A stretch of 64,000 nucleotides of DNA from GCA-2733415 sp965178655 (GTDB lineage Bacteria; Bacteroidota; Bacteroidia; Flavobacteriales; Flavobacteriaceae). Below the pieces are notes generated by a model that was given only the letters and a program-made list of their open reading frames with translations, had not been told where the DNA came from and did not search any database. Positions 35,931 to 44,270 of this stretch are shown here, piece after piece. Each line of letters opens with the position of its first letter. Position 1 is the first letter of the stretch. The DNA is taken from the NCBI GenBank assembly GCA_965178655.1, contig OZ238266.1:1426001-1490000 (forward strand), written 5' to 3'. The position numbers and the translations under genes were made by a program.

Positions 35931-35980
35931 TAGTGAGACTGTTCAGTGCACCATTCTGAGGTTTAACACCATTTATTACG

Positions 35981-35988
35981 TAACTTTG
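35981..35988 (+). promoter_or_regulatory. -7 box TAACTTTG
   Basis: Matches TAnnTTTG, followed by GCAC, and lies 38 bp before the chosen flavoprotein start at 36027. Confidence 0.65.
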
Positions 35989-36026
35989 CACAATATGCCT
36001 TGATGGTTAAAAACACAACAATTAAA

Positions 36027-37241
36027 ATGAAAAAACAATATAATGTTGTTATTATTGGCGGCGGTGCAGCAGGTTTTTTTACAGCAATTAATACTGCAGT
36101 AAACAACCCGGAATTACAAATTGCTATTCTTGAGCGAGGCAGTAATATTTTACAAAAAGTAAAAGTTTCAGGAGGTGGCAGATGCAATGTTACCCATGCG
36201 TGTTTTGATCCAAAAGAATTAACACAATATTACCCTAGAGGAGAAAAAGAACTGCTAGGACCTTTTCATCAGTTTTGCTGTGGTGATACGTTTGAGTGGT
36301 TTGACACTAGAGGTATCCCGCTTAAAATAGAAGACGATGGTCGTGTTTTTCCAGAAAGCAATAGCTCACAAACAATAATAGATTGTTTTGTAAACGAAGC
36401 AGAAAAACTAGGGATTACAGTATTAAAAAACCAAGGAGTAACGGCTATTGATAAAGCGGCCGACTTGTGGAATATAAGTACAAAAACAACACAATATGTT
36501 GCAGAAAAAGTTGTTTTTGCAGGCGGTAGTAGTCCTAAACTATGGAAATTACTAGAAAAATTAAATCACACTATCGTACCACCAGTACCATCATTATTTA
36601 CCTTTAACACCGCTGATGAACGTATTAAAAATATTCCAGGGGTGGTTGTGTTAGATGCACAGGTTAAGGTGCTTGATAGTCATTTATCATCAAGCGGACC
36701 GCTACTAATTACCCATTGGGGTTTAAGTGCGCCAGCAATATTAAAATTATCGGCTTATGGTGCACGTGAGTTGGCAGAGAAAGATTACAAGTTTTCAATA
36801 GCAGTTAACTTTATAAATCAAAGCACCTCAGATAATCTCTTACAGCTAAAGGATATAAAGCAATCTTTGGCCAAGAATAACGTACAAAAGTACCCTCAGT
36901 TTTCCGTTCCAAAACGTTTATGGGCAAGCTTAGTGTCTGCTGCAAAAATATCCGAAACAACACGATGGGCAGATATTACAAAACCACAGTTAGATGACCT
37001 AGCAATACAACTAACAGCAGCAGTATTTCAGATTACTGGGAAAAGTACTTTTAAAGAAGAGTTTGTTACTGCAGGTGGCGTTAATTTAAAAGAAATTAAT
37101 TTTAAACGCTTTGAAAGTAGGTTGCATAAAAACTTGTTTTTTGCAGGAGAGATATTAAATATTGATGCTGTAACAGGAGGCTTTAACTTTCAAAACGCTT
37201 GGACCGGTGGTTATTTGGTGGCAAAAGCCATAACGTCTTAA
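36027..37241 (+). CDS. HI0933-like FAD-dependent oxidoreductase
   Basis: 404 residues from ATG 36027 (MKKQYNVVIIGGG); an ATG at 36003 would add eight residues before the dinucleotide-binding fold. Motifs: VVIIGGGAAGFF for FAD, VKVSGGGRCNVTHA typical of the family, VTAGGVNLKEIN and VTGGFNFQNAWTGGYLVAK near the C-terminus. Members are flavoproteins of uncertain substrate ('aminoacetone oxidase family', BaiN-like). No obvious pathway link to the mevalonate cluster 38 bp downstream. Confidence 0.9.
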   Translation: MKKQYNVVIIGGGAAGFFTAINTAVNNPELQIAILERGSNILQKVKVSGGGRCNVTHACFDPKELTQYYPRGEKELLGPFHQFCCGDTFEWFDTRGIPLKIEDDGRVFPESNSSQTIIDCFVNEAEKLGITVLKNQGVTAIDKAADLWNISTKTTQYVAEKVVFAGGSSPKLWKLLEKLNHTIVPPVPSLFTFNTADERIKNIPGVVVLDAQVKVLDSHLSSSGPLLITHWGLSAPAILKLSAYGARELAEKDYKFSIAVNFINQSTSDNLLQLKDIKQSLAKNNVQKYPQFSVPKRLWASLVSAAKISETTRWADITKPQLDDLAIQLTAAVFQITGKSTFKEEFVTAGGVNLKEINFKRFESRLHKNLFFAGEILNIDAVTGGFNFQNAWTGGYLVAKAITS

Positions 37242-37251
37242 CAATAAAACA

Positions 37252-37259
37252 TATATTTG
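37252..37259 (+). promoter_or_regulatory. -7 box TATATTTG of mvaD
   Basis: Matches TAnnTTTG, 19 bp before the mvaD ATG. Confidence 0.65.
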
Positions 37260-37278
37260 CCTAACTTATTTTATAAAA

Positions 37279-38373
37279 ATGGACACTTCAGTATTTGAAT
37301 TTTTACCCCTAACAAAAACGCTTAATAATGGCGCTATTACATGGTCTGCACCAAGTAATATTGCTTTAGTGAAATACTGGGGAAAAAAACCAAACCAAAT
37401 CCCTGCAAACCCCTCAGTTAGTTTTACTTTAAATAATTGTAAAACAACGACCACATTACACTATAAAAAAAGAGAGACATTTGCTAACCCATATTGCTTT
37501 GAGGTTATTTTTGAGGGCAAAAAAAACGAAGATTTTAAACCTAAAATTAAGGCGTTCTTTACGCGTATTGAAAAATACGTGCCTTTTATAAAACAGTATG
37601 CTTTTACAATAGACACAAATAATACTTTTCCGCACAGTTCTGGTATTGCCTCTTCGGCATCAGGAATGTGTGCTTTGGCAATGTGTATCATGTCTATAGA
37701 AAAGAAATTAAACCCGTCAATTTCGGAAGATTACTTTATGAGAAAAGCATCTTTTTTAGCCCGTTTAGGCTCAGGAAGTGCTTGTAGAAGCGTGCAAGGA
37801 AGTTTAGTTTGTTGGGGAGAACACAAACAAATCGAAACAAGCTCAGATATATACGGCGTACCGTATACACATAAAGTACACGAGGTGTTTAAAAACTACC
37901 AAGACACTATTTTATTGGTTGATAAAGGAGAGAAACAAGTCTCTAGCACCGTAGGGCATGATTTAATGCATGATCACCCTTATGCAGAAAGTAGGTTTAA
38001 GCAAGCACATGATAATTTATCGAAATTACAAGATGTCTTTGCTACAGGAAACCTTACAGCGTTTATAGCAATTGTTGAAAGTGAAGCTTTAACATTACAT
38101 GCTATGATGATGACAAGTATGCCATACTTCATACTAATGAAGCCTAATACAATGGAGATTATCACTAAAATTTGGGCGTTTAGAAAACAAACAGGACTAC
38201 ACGTTTGTTTTACACTAGATGCAGGGGCAAATGTACATGTACTATATCCTGAGTCAGAGAAAACACAGGCTTTAGAATTCATTAACACTCAATTAGTTGG
38301 CTATTGTCAAAATGCACACTATATTTGTGATGCGGTTGGTACTGGAGCAGAACAATTGATAATTGACAATTGA
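37279..38373 (+). CDS. mvaD: Diphosphomevalonate decarboxylase
   Basis: 364 residues, GHMP-kinase fold. SAPSNIALVKYWGKK is the family's substrate-binding opening, TFPHSSGIASSASGMCALA is the phosphate-binding loop and GSGSACRSVQGSLVCWGE follows. It makes isopentenyl diphosphate in the mevalonate pathway, the isoprenoid route of Flavobacteriaceae. The last residues (QLIIDN) are encoded by part of a repeat flanking the next gene, so the natural C-terminus may have been altered by an insertion. Confidence 0.93.
   Translation: MDTSVFEFLPLTKTLNNGAITWSAPSNIALVKYWGKKPNQIPANPSVSFTLNNCKTTTTLHYKKRETFANPYCFEVIFEGKKNEDFKPKIKAFFTRIEKYVPFIKQYAFTIDTNNTFPHSSGIASSASGMCALAMCIMSIEKKLNPSISEDYFMRKASFLARLGSGSACRSVQGSLVCWGEHKQIETSSDIYGVPYTHKVHEVFKNYQDTILLVDKGEKQVSSTVGHDLMHDHPYAESRFKQAHDNLSKLQDVFATGNLTAFIAIVESEALTLHAMMMTSMPYFILMKPNTMEIITKIWAFRKQTGLHVCFTLDAGANVHVLYPESEKTQALEFINTQLVGYCQNAHYICDAVGTGAEQLIIDN
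38360..38370. repeat. Left arm of an 11-bp inverted repeat flanking the four-helix-bundle gene
   Basis: TAATTGACAAT at 38360-38370 is exactly complementary to ATTGTCAATTA at 38775-38785. The arms enclose the gene at 38410-38760 and touch the 3' end of mvaD and the 5' end of the mevalonate kinase gene. Confidence 0.6.
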
Positions 38374-38392
38374 TAGTTTTTGTGTTAGTTGA

Positions 38393-38400
38393 TATATTTG
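38393..38400 (+). promoter_or_regulatory. -7 box TATATTTG
   Basis: Matches TAnnTTTG and lies 9 bp before the ATG of the four-helix-bundle gene, giving it its own promoter with almost no leader. Confidence 0.6.
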
Positions 38401-38409
38401 AGTTTGAAT

Positions 38410-38760
38410 ATGAAAAAGCGAAATGTAATAAAAGACAAAAGTTTTCAGTTTTCAATAAAAATAGTTGAGATATATAAAATCTTGATTGAAACAAAACGAG
38501 AGTATGTCATGTCAAAACAGTTGCTTCGATCTGGGACATCAATTGGAGCAAATGTTAGGGAGGCAGAACATGCTGAAAGCAAAGCAGATTTTATTCATAA
38601 ACTTTCAATTGCTTTAAAAGAAGCAAATGAAACAGAATATTGGTTAGATTTACTATATGAAACAGCGTATTTAAATGTATTAATGTATAACACTTTAAAA
38701 AAGGATATCACCGAAATATTAAAGTTGTTAATTAGTATCGTTAAATCCACAAAACAATAA
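38410..38760 (+). CDS. Four helix bundle (23S rRNA intervening-sequence type) protein
   Basis: 116 residues from the ATG at 38410. The sequence TSIGANVREAEHAESKADF with IALKEANETEYWLDLLYE is the hallmark of the 'four helix bundle / S23' family, first seen as ORFs inside 23S rRNA intervening sequences. It is predicted to fold as an all-helical pentamer-type bundle; function unknown. It breaks up the otherwise tight mevalonate gene cluster and is flanked by an 11-bp inverted repeat, suggesting it arrived as a small mobile unit. Confidence 0.88.
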   Translation: MKKRNVIKDKSFQFSIKIVEIYKILIETKREYVMSKQLLRSGTSIGANVREAEHAESKADFIHKLSIALKEANETEYWLDLLYETAYLNVLMYNTLKKDITEILKLLISIVKSTKQ

Positions 38761-38774
38761 TTATTCATTAACAG

Positions 38775-38785
38775 ATTGTCAATTA
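38775..38785. repeat. Right arm of the 11-bp inverted repeat
   Basis: ATTGTCAATTA, exact complement of 38360-38370; it ends 2 bp before the ATG (38788) of the mevalonate kinase gene. Confidence 0.6.
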
Positions 38786-38787
38786 GC

Positions 38788-39726
38788 ATGAAAGGACCTC
38801 TTTTTTATTCAAAAATATTATTATTTGGAGAGTACGGAATTATTAAAGATTCCAAAGGTTTGTCTATACCATATAACTTTTATAAGGGGGCTTTAAAAAC
38901 GACAGATACACCGTCTGAATCGGCAAAGAAATCAACCAAAAATTTACTGAAATTTTCTAACTATTTAAAGCAGCTAGAACAAGAAAGTACAAGTTTGGCA
39001 GTGTTTAATATTAAGGCACTACAAGCCGATATTGCTAAAGGGATGTACTTTGACTCGTCTATTCCGCAAGGATATGGTGTAGGGAGTTCAGGCGCTTTAG
39101 TAGCCTCTATCTATGATAAATACGCACAAGAAAAAATTACTGTTCTTGAAAACCTAACCCGCGAAAAGTTAATTCAATTAAAGAACATATTTTCTCAAAT
39201 GGAATCTTTCTTTCACGGAAAAAGCTCAGGATTAGACCCATTAAATAGTTATTTAAGTTTACCAATTTTAATAAACTCAACAGATAATATAGAGCCTGCA
39301 GGTTTGCCATCTCAACAAACAACAGGTAAAGGTGCGGTGTTTTTATTAGACTCCGGAATTATAGGAGAAACTGCTCCGATGGTTGAAATTTTCATGGAAA
39401 AAATGAAACAAGAAGGGTTTAGAAGTATGTTAAAAACACAATTTATAAAACATACTGATGCTTGCGTAGAAGATTTTTTAAAAGGAAATGTAAGCTCTTT
39501 GTTTGATAATGTAAAACAATTATCAAAAGTAGTATTACAGAACTTTAAACCAATGATTCCTGCCCAGTTTCATGATTTATGGAAGAAAGGTATAGAGACA
39601 AACGACTACTACCTAAAACTATGCGGTTCTGGTGGTGGCGGTTATATTCTTGGTTTTGCCTCAGATTATAAAAAGGCAGAAAAAGCGCTAAAAGACTACA
39701 AATTAGAAGTAGTATATAACTTCTAA
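38788..39726 (+). CDS. Mevalonate kinase-like GHMP kinase
   Basis: 312 residues from ATG 38788 (MKGPLFYSKILLFGEYGII). The ATP-binding loop is GYGVGSSGALVASIYDKY (about residue 96), the FHGKSSGLDPLNSYLSLP segment carries the catalytic Asp region, and the C-terminal motif is CGSGGGGYILGFA. Next to mvaD in this cluster it most likely phosphorylates mevalonate; phosphomevalonate kinase is a weaker alternative. Confidence 0.88.
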   Translation: MKGPLFYSKILLFGEYGIIKDSKGLSIPYNFYKGALKTTDTPSESAKKSTKNLLKFSNYLKQLEQESTSLAVFNIKALQADIAKGMYFDSSIPQGYGVGSSGALVASIYDKYAQEKITVLENLTREKLIQLKNIFSQMESFFHGKSSGLDPLNSYLSLPILINSTDNIEPAGLPSQQTTGKGAVFLLDSGIIGETAPMVEIFMEKMKQEGFRSMLKTQFIKHTDACVEDFLKGNVSSLFDNVKQLSKVVLQNFKPMIPAQFHDLWKKGIETNDYYLKLCGSGGGGYILGFASDYKKAEKALKDYKLEVVYNF

Positions 39727-39736
39727 AATTACACCC

Positions 39737-40639
39737 ATGATTTCACGTAAAAACAAACTTATTTTAAAAAAAATAGTCAGTTTGTTTTCTGTTGTTCGCG
39801 GCTATAATATTCTGATGATTATATTGGCACAATACCTGTCGGCAATATTTATTTTAACAAAAGAAAACAGTATTTCTGCGGTCTTGTTAGACAGATACCT
39901 GTTTATACTAGTCTTGGCGTCATCATTGTCAATAGCCGCAGGATATATTATTAATAATTTCTACGATTCTGAAAAAGACCTCATAAACCGACCAAGAAAA
40001 TTATTACTCGATAGATTGGTGTCACAACAAACAAAATTGGTAGGTTATTTTGTGTTGAATTTTATAACTGTATTAGTAGTAAGCTATATTTCTTTTAAGG
40101 CTGTCTTGTTTTTTTCTAGTTATATATTCATGATATGGTTCTATTCTCATAAGCTAAAAAAACATCTTTTTATAGGCAATATGGTAGCAGCAATACTTGC
40201 TGTAATACCGTTTTTTATAGTATTGGTGTATTATGCTAATTTTGAAAAACTGGTGTTTTATCATGGTGGGTTTTTGTTTTTAATGATTATAATAAGAGAA
40301 ATCACAAAAGACCTAGAAAATGTTACAGGAGACTTAACATTAAGTTATAATACTATTCCGGTAGTGTATGGCGTGTTATTTACAAAAAGAGTAATTACAG
40401 TACTTACCTTAATAGCAATGGTATTATTAGCGGTGTTTACATCAAAATTTGATTTAGGAAAAATGAACTATTTCTTTTATGCCTGTATCCCAATTCTTCT
40501 TTTTTACACTGTTTTTTTATGGTTTTCTACCTCAAAAAAAACATATGTATTTCTTCATAATTTGTTAAAATTTTTAATTGTTCTAGGCGTGTTTAGTATA
40601 ATTTTAAGCAAACCATCCTTGATTTTAAGCAGAATATAG
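39737..40639 (+). CDS. UbiA-family prenyltransferase
   Basis: 300 residues with about eight membrane helices. The first Asp-rich motif reads NNFYDSEKDLINRPRK (NxxxDxxxD) and the second is the KDLENVTGDLTLSYNT region, both needed for Mg-diphosphate binding. Flavobacterial proteins in this position are annotated as geranylgeranylglycerol-phosphate geranylgeranyltransferase-like. The acceptor is not evident from sequence. It lies 10 bp after the kinase, so it is in the same operon. Confidence 0.85.
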   Translation: MISRKNKLILKKIVSLFSVVRGYNILMIILAQYLSAIFILTKENSISAVLLDRYLFILVLASSLSIAAGYIINNFYDSEKDLINRPRKLLLDRLVSQQTKLVGYFVLNFITVLVVSYISFKAVLFFSSYIFMIWFYSHKLKKHLFIGNMVAAILAVIPFFIVLVYYANFEKLVFYHGGFLFLMIIIREITKDLENVTGDLTLSYNTIPVVYGVLFTKRVITVLTLIAMVLLAVFTSKFDLGKMNYFFYACIPILLFYTVFLWFSTSKKTYVFLHNLLKFLIVLGVFSIILSKPSLILSRI

Positions 40640-40650
40640 TTTTCTTAGTG

Positions 40651-40658
40651 TATCTTTG
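40651..40658 (+). promoter_or_regulatory. -7 box TATCTTTG
   Basis: Matches TAnnTTTG, followed by GC, 17 bp before the pseudouridine synthase ATG. Confidence 0.65.
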
Positions 40659-40675
40659 CGCAAAATTTAGTATTC

Positions 40676-41533
40676 ATGTCAAGCGAAAGAAGAACATCTG
40701 GTAACGGAAAATATAAAAAATCCACTACTAAAAAATATGCAGCCCCTAAATCAAGAGCGCCTAAACCTAAGGCATCGGTAAAGAAAGGAACTGCTGCGCC
40801 TGTAGTAAAAAAGGCTACAAATAATGAAATACGCTTAAACAAATACATTGCCAATTCTGGAATGTGTTCTCGTCGTGAAGCAGATATGCATATCTCTATA
40901 GGAAGTGTTACCGTTAATGGTAAGATTGTTTCTGAAATGGGATACAAAGTAAAGTTAGAAGATGAGGTTCGTTTTGATGGCGCAAGAATTAATCCAGAAA
41001 GAAAAGCCTATGTGTTATTAAACAAACCAAAAGGGTTTGCAACTACAGATAGCCAAAATAAAGGAAAAACAGTAATGGATTTAGTTGCTAATGCAACCAA
41101 TTCTAGAATTAAGCCAATAGGGCGTTTGGGGAGAAATTCGACCGGATTATTATTGTTTACAAACGACGATGATTTAACCCGCAAATTTACCAACTCAAAA
41201 ACTGGTGTTAAACGCTTATTTCATATAGAGTTAGATAAAAATTTAAAGCAAGAAGATTTAAAGAAAATTCAGGAAGGCTTAACGATTGAAGGGAAAAAAG
41301 TATCGGTTGTAGAAATAACTTATATAAATAATGCTCCTAAAAAAGAGATTGGAATCTCAATACTAAACACTGGTAATGGTGTATTAAGAACCATCTTTGA
41401 GCATTTAGGATATGATTTATTAAAAGTAGATTGTGTAATGATTGGAGACCTAACAAAGAAAGATATTCCTCGCGGACACTGGAAGCATCTTACCGAGCAA
41501 GAGCTTATAAATATAAAGCATTTTAAGAATTAA
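40676..41533 (+). CDS. RsuA/RluB-family rRNA pseudouridine synthase with catalytic Asp replaced
   Basis: 285 residues. A basic Lys/Ala/Pro-rich N-terminal extension of about 50 residues precedes an S4 RNA-binding domain (IRLNKYIANSGMCSRREAD). The synthase domain then reads KPIGRLGRNSTGLLLFTND. In active RsuA/RluB/TruA-type enzymes the motif is GRLD, with the Asp as nucleophile; here the codon is GGG, giving GRLG. The rest of the fold seems intact. It may be a non-catalytic rRNA-binding or ribosome-assembly factor, or use another residue. Confidence 0.85.
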   Translation: MSSERRTSGNGKYKKSTTKKYAAPKSRAPKPKASVKKGTAAPVVKKATNNEIRLNKYIANSGMCSRREADMHISIGSVTVNGKIVSEMGYKVKLEDEVRFDGARINPERKAYVLLNKPKGFATTDSQNKGKTVMDLVANATNSRIKPIGRLGRNSTGLLLFTNDDDLTRKFTNSKTGVKRLFHIELDKNLKQEDLKKIQEGLTIEGKKVSVVEITYINNAPKKEIGISILNTGNGVLRTIFEHLGYDLLKVDCVMIGDLTKKDIPRGHWKHLTEQELINIKHFKN

Positions 41534-41553
41534 TTTTAAAATGATTATTGTAA

Positions 41554-41592
41554 AAAAACGCCCTTATAGCTTATAGCAATAAGGGCGTTTTT
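41554..41592 (+). terminator. Bidirectional terminator between the pseudouridine synthase and GT2 genes
   Basis: AAAAACGCCCTTA and TAAGGGCGTTTTT around a 13-nt loop containing a smaller inverted repeat. Confidence 0.88.
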
Positions 41593-41639
41593 GTGGGTGG
41601 TTTTATCCTAATACTCGTTAAAACCAAAGCAGCGTGTCA

Positions 41640-41790
41640 TTTCCGTGAAGACGAAAATCTAAAACTTCAAAAACCAACAATTTTCAGCTTAGCATCTTGA
41701 TTCTTTTCTCTTTTGGCTAATGTCTTTAGATAGTTATCGAAATCGCTATATTCACATATAGATTCCCAGTCAAAGCTGAGAATGACAAGC
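41640..41790. repeat. Copy of the dispersed TGTCATT...AATGACA repeat family
   Basis: TGTCATTTCCGTGAAGACGA begins at about 41647, and AGATTCCCAGTCAAAGCTGA to GAATGACA ends near 41787. The latter module recurs at 49912-49940 with one base fewer. The half-sites are in opposite orientation, as in other copies. No gene is present between 41534 and 41822. Confidence 0.6.
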
Positions 41791-41822
41791 ATTCAGTATA
41801 AGGAGCTTCTTGTGTGTGTAGT

Positions 41823-43340
41823 TTATACTTTAGAAGTAATTGATTTAACAAACACAAAACCAAACCCAACAACAAGCATTAGGTGAAAAGGTACAAGACC
41901 AAAATCTACTTCTTTAGCACCTCCTATAACGGTAACTAAGTAAGCGCTTGCTAGTCCGAAAATAAAATACAAAAACAGAATACCTTCAACAACAATGTTT
42001 TTAGAAATATTTTTACTGAGGTATTTATTGTTTTTCCAAGAGTCTTTTATGGTGCTAATATTAAATTTAGGAGTTCGTACAAACGGACTCTTTTTACCAC
42101 GATGTCCCTCTAACACAGCAAGTGAATTATGTAAGGAGAATCCCATTGCAATAGAGAAAAAGGCAAAGAAATGTCCAATATAGTTAAAGAAGTTTTTAAA
42201 CCCTTTCCCGTTAAGATTTCGGTACATAAACCAATAGCATATAAAAAAGATTAAGGTACTCATTACAAAAAAGCTCATTACAATAAAGTAACCTCTAAAA
42301 TGCTCGTAATAATTTTTAATGTATAGCATTGGAATACTTAATACTGCTACAATAAATACATTCAAGAACATAGTGCTATTAAGCAAATGCATGATACCAT
42401 GAAACTTTGTTTTAAAGGACAATTCTTTAGAACGAATAACGCGCTTTGCCATTTTTTGAAAGTTTTCAGCGCCTCCTTTGTTCCATCTAAATTGTTGTGA
42501 TCTTGCTGCGCTAATTACTACAGGAAGTTCGGCAGGTGTTTCTACATGTTCGAGGTACTTAAATTTCCAGTGTTTTAATTGGGCTCTGTAGCTTAAATCT
42601 AAATCTTCGGTAAGCGTATCTCCTTCCCAGTTTCCAGCATCATAGATACATTCTTTACGCCAAATACCAGCTGTACCATTAAAGTTTATAAAGTGCCCTT
42701 TGCTATTTCTTCCAACTTGCTCTAGTGTAAAGTGTGCGTCTAAAGCAAAAGCTTGTATTTTAGTAAGTAAAGAGTAGTTACGGTTAATGTGCCCCCATCG
42801 GGTTTGAACAACACCAATCTCTGTGTTTTTAAAGTACGGTACAGTAAGCTGTAGCCAATCTTTTTGAGGTAAAAAATCAGAATCAAAAATAGCTATAAAT
42901 GTTCCTTTTGCAATTTTTAAACCTTCTTTTAAGGCGCCTGCTTTGAAACCTTCTCTATTTGTTCGTGTAATATGAACAATATCTAACCCAGTTTTTTGTA
43001 ATTCAGTAATTTGTGCTGCAGTGGTATGGATAGATTCATCAGTAGAGTCATCTAAAACCTGAATTTCTAACTTATCTTTAGGATAAGTAATTAGGGCGAT
43101 GTTTTTTAATAAACGCTCCACTACATATAGCTCATTGTATAAAGGCAGTTGTATGGTTATGTAAGGCACTTCTTCAGGATTGTTTAAATCAAAAAGAACA
43201 TCATTTGTTGTTTTTTTCTGTGCCTTTAAATAGTTTACAAGCAAGTTTAATTGCGCTAAAGCATAAAAAAGTATGATTAATAACGATATTGCGTATATCG
43301 CCATTATAAAGTACGAACTGTATAAAAGAATTGTATCCAC
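41823..43340 (-). CDS. Family 2 glycosyltransferase, cellulose/mannan synthase-like
   Basis: 505 residues. One N-terminal membrane helix, a GT-A catalytic domain (about 50-290) and four C-terminal helices. Catalytic motifs in order: DDSTDE, FDSDFLPQKDW (DxD), TEDLDLSYRAQLKHW (TED) and QQFRWNKGG (Q/RxxRW). These mark a processive polysaccharide synthase. The polymer is unknown; no accessory export genes lie nearby, so it could act alone. Terminator shared with the upstream gene. Confidence 0.9.
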   Translation of the reverse strand: MDTILLYSSYFIMAIYAISLLIILFYALAQLNLLVNYLKAQKKTTNDVLFDLNNPEEVPYITIQLPLYNELYVVERLLKNIALITYPKDKLEIQVLDDSTDESIHTTAAQITELQKTGLDIVHITRTNREGFKAGALKEGLKIAKGTFIAIFDSDFLPQKDWLQLTVPYFKNTEIGVVQTRWGHINRNYSLLTKIQAFALDAHFTLEQVGRNSKGHFINFNGTAGIWRKECIYDAGNWEGDTLTEDLDLSYRAQLKHWKFKYLEHVETPAELPVVISAARSQQFRWNKGGAENFQKMAKRVIRSKELSFKTKFHGIMHLLNSTMFLNVFIVAVLSIPMLYIKNYYEHFRGYFIVMSFFVMSTLIFFICYWFMYRNLNGKGFKNFFNYIGHFFAFFSIAMGFSLHNSLAVLEGHRGKKSPFVRTPKFNISTIKDSWKNNKYLSKNISKNIVVEGILFLYFIFGLASAYLVTVIGGAKEVDFGLVPFHLMLVVGFGFVFVKSITSKV

Positions 43341-43574
43341 GTTTATTTAAAAATATAAGTCAATGTTTTACCCGGGCAAATATAATGTCTTTTATTTTAC
43401 CTAACACCTTTGATGTCCCAATTCTTTTTTCAGATTAATCAGGAGTTTCTTTATAGGATAAATTGGTCTTCAATGATTTAAGTTGTGCTTTTACAAATTA
43501 CTCATAAGTTTTGTCATGCATATTTATGCGCATAATTTCCGGATATTGAATGCTTCAAAAGTGCTTAAATAGAT

Positions 43575-43607
43575 AAAATTAATTAGACTACAAGTCTAAT
43601 TAATTTT
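43575..43607 (-). terminator. 15-bp perfect hairpin ending the small lipoprotein gene (minus strand)
   Basis: AAAATTAATTAGACT and its complement flank an ACA loop. It includes the stop codon of the minus-strand gene and is followed on that strand by TTTTATC. The remaining gap to the GT2 gene (43341-43574) shows nothing else. Confidence 0.7.
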
Positions 43608-43865
43608 CAAAAATTTGTTGTGTTGTGACTTCTTTTTTTCTGATAATTCAGAAACATGTGCTTCAAAATAAAATTCAGAAACTAAGGCTAGTTTGTCGTT
43701 GCTTGGAAAATATGCTGGAACAGTTACACAACGTTTCTTCTTTGGGCAAGATAAATACTGTGGCCTACATGATAGAAAGCCAATTAAGAGAAACACAGTG
43801 CTAATTGTATAGATATGCCTAATGTAAGTAATGTTGTAGTTTGCTAAATTGACAAGGCGTTTCAT
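43596..43865 (-). CDS. Small putative lipoprotein
   Basis: 89 residues. Residues 17-33 are hydrophobic and end in IGFLSC, a plausible lipobox, after a rather long positive N-terminus. The remainder has Cys in YLSCPKKKRCVTVP and a charged tail. No family recognised. A promoter-like TTG-N20-TATCTTTA on the minus strand (43921-43891) and a terminator over the stop codon support a real gene. Confidence 0.55.
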   Translation of the reverse strand: MKRLVNLANYNITYIRHIYTISTVFLLIGFLSCRPQYLSCPKKKRCVTVPAYFPSNDKLALVSEFYFEAHVSELSEKKKSQHNKFLKIN

Positions 43866-43890
43866 AGTTAATTTTTTTAAAAGAATGAGA

Positions 43891-43921
43891 TAAAGATACG
43901 ACCTTAATAATACGTATACAA
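43891..43921 (-). promoter_or_regulatory. Promoter-like TTG-N20-TATCTTTA (minus strand)
   Basis: TTG at 43921-43919 and the -7-like TATCTTTA at 43898-43891 (last G replaced by A) precede the small lipoprotein gene by 26 bp. Confidence 0.45.
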
Positions 43922-43995
43922 CCCCTTCTTTTTTTAATAAAGAATTACTTAAAACTCTATTATAATTTTAATGGAGGGCACAATAGCCTAGTCGA

Positions 43996-44003
43996 TATAT
44001 TTG
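43996..44003 (+). promoter_or_regulatory. -7 box TATATTTG of a candidate sRNA
   Basis: Matches TAnnTTTG. No gene-sized frame follows before the terminator at 44153-44176. Confidence 0.55.
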
Positions 44004-44006
44004 TAG

Positions 44007-44176
44007 CAACAACTAATTAATTAAGCTTTTTATTTGTTTAGTGTTTGTGTATATCAGTATATTTACACACAAGTCTAACTATTTATAATGGTTTTTCCGA
44101 TTGTTAAAAAACAACCGGAAACCTCATAATGTTAGTTTTAAGTTGGTTTAAGGCACCTGTTTTACAGGTGCTTTTT
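44007..44176 (+). ncRNA. Candidate structured small RNA (about 165 nt)
   Basis: A -7 box at 43996-44003 and an intrinsic terminator (GCACCTGT-TTT-ACAGGTGC then Ts) at 44153-44176 bracket a segment without a credible gene. Between them are foldable pieces: an imperfect long hairpin around TGTGTATAT/ATATTTACACA (about 44043-44083), a hairpin of GGTTTTTCC with GGAAACC (about 44093-44123), and possible long-range pairing of CAAC/ACTAA with TTAGT/GTTG closing the structure. It could be an independent sRNA or a terminated leader of the MarR gene at 44271, although that gene has its own weak box (TATATTTA, 44241). Confidence 0.5.
44153..44176 (+). terminator. Terminator of the candidate sRNA
   Basis: GCACCTGT (44153-44160), loop TTT, ACAGGTGC (44164-44171) and five Ts. 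Confidence 0.85.
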
Positions 44177-44270
44177 CTTATAAAATATATAAACAGACAG
44201 AGTAATGTAGATTGAATATTATTGTATGTATTTTTTTTACTATATTTAAATGCAAAAAGCACCTTAATCT

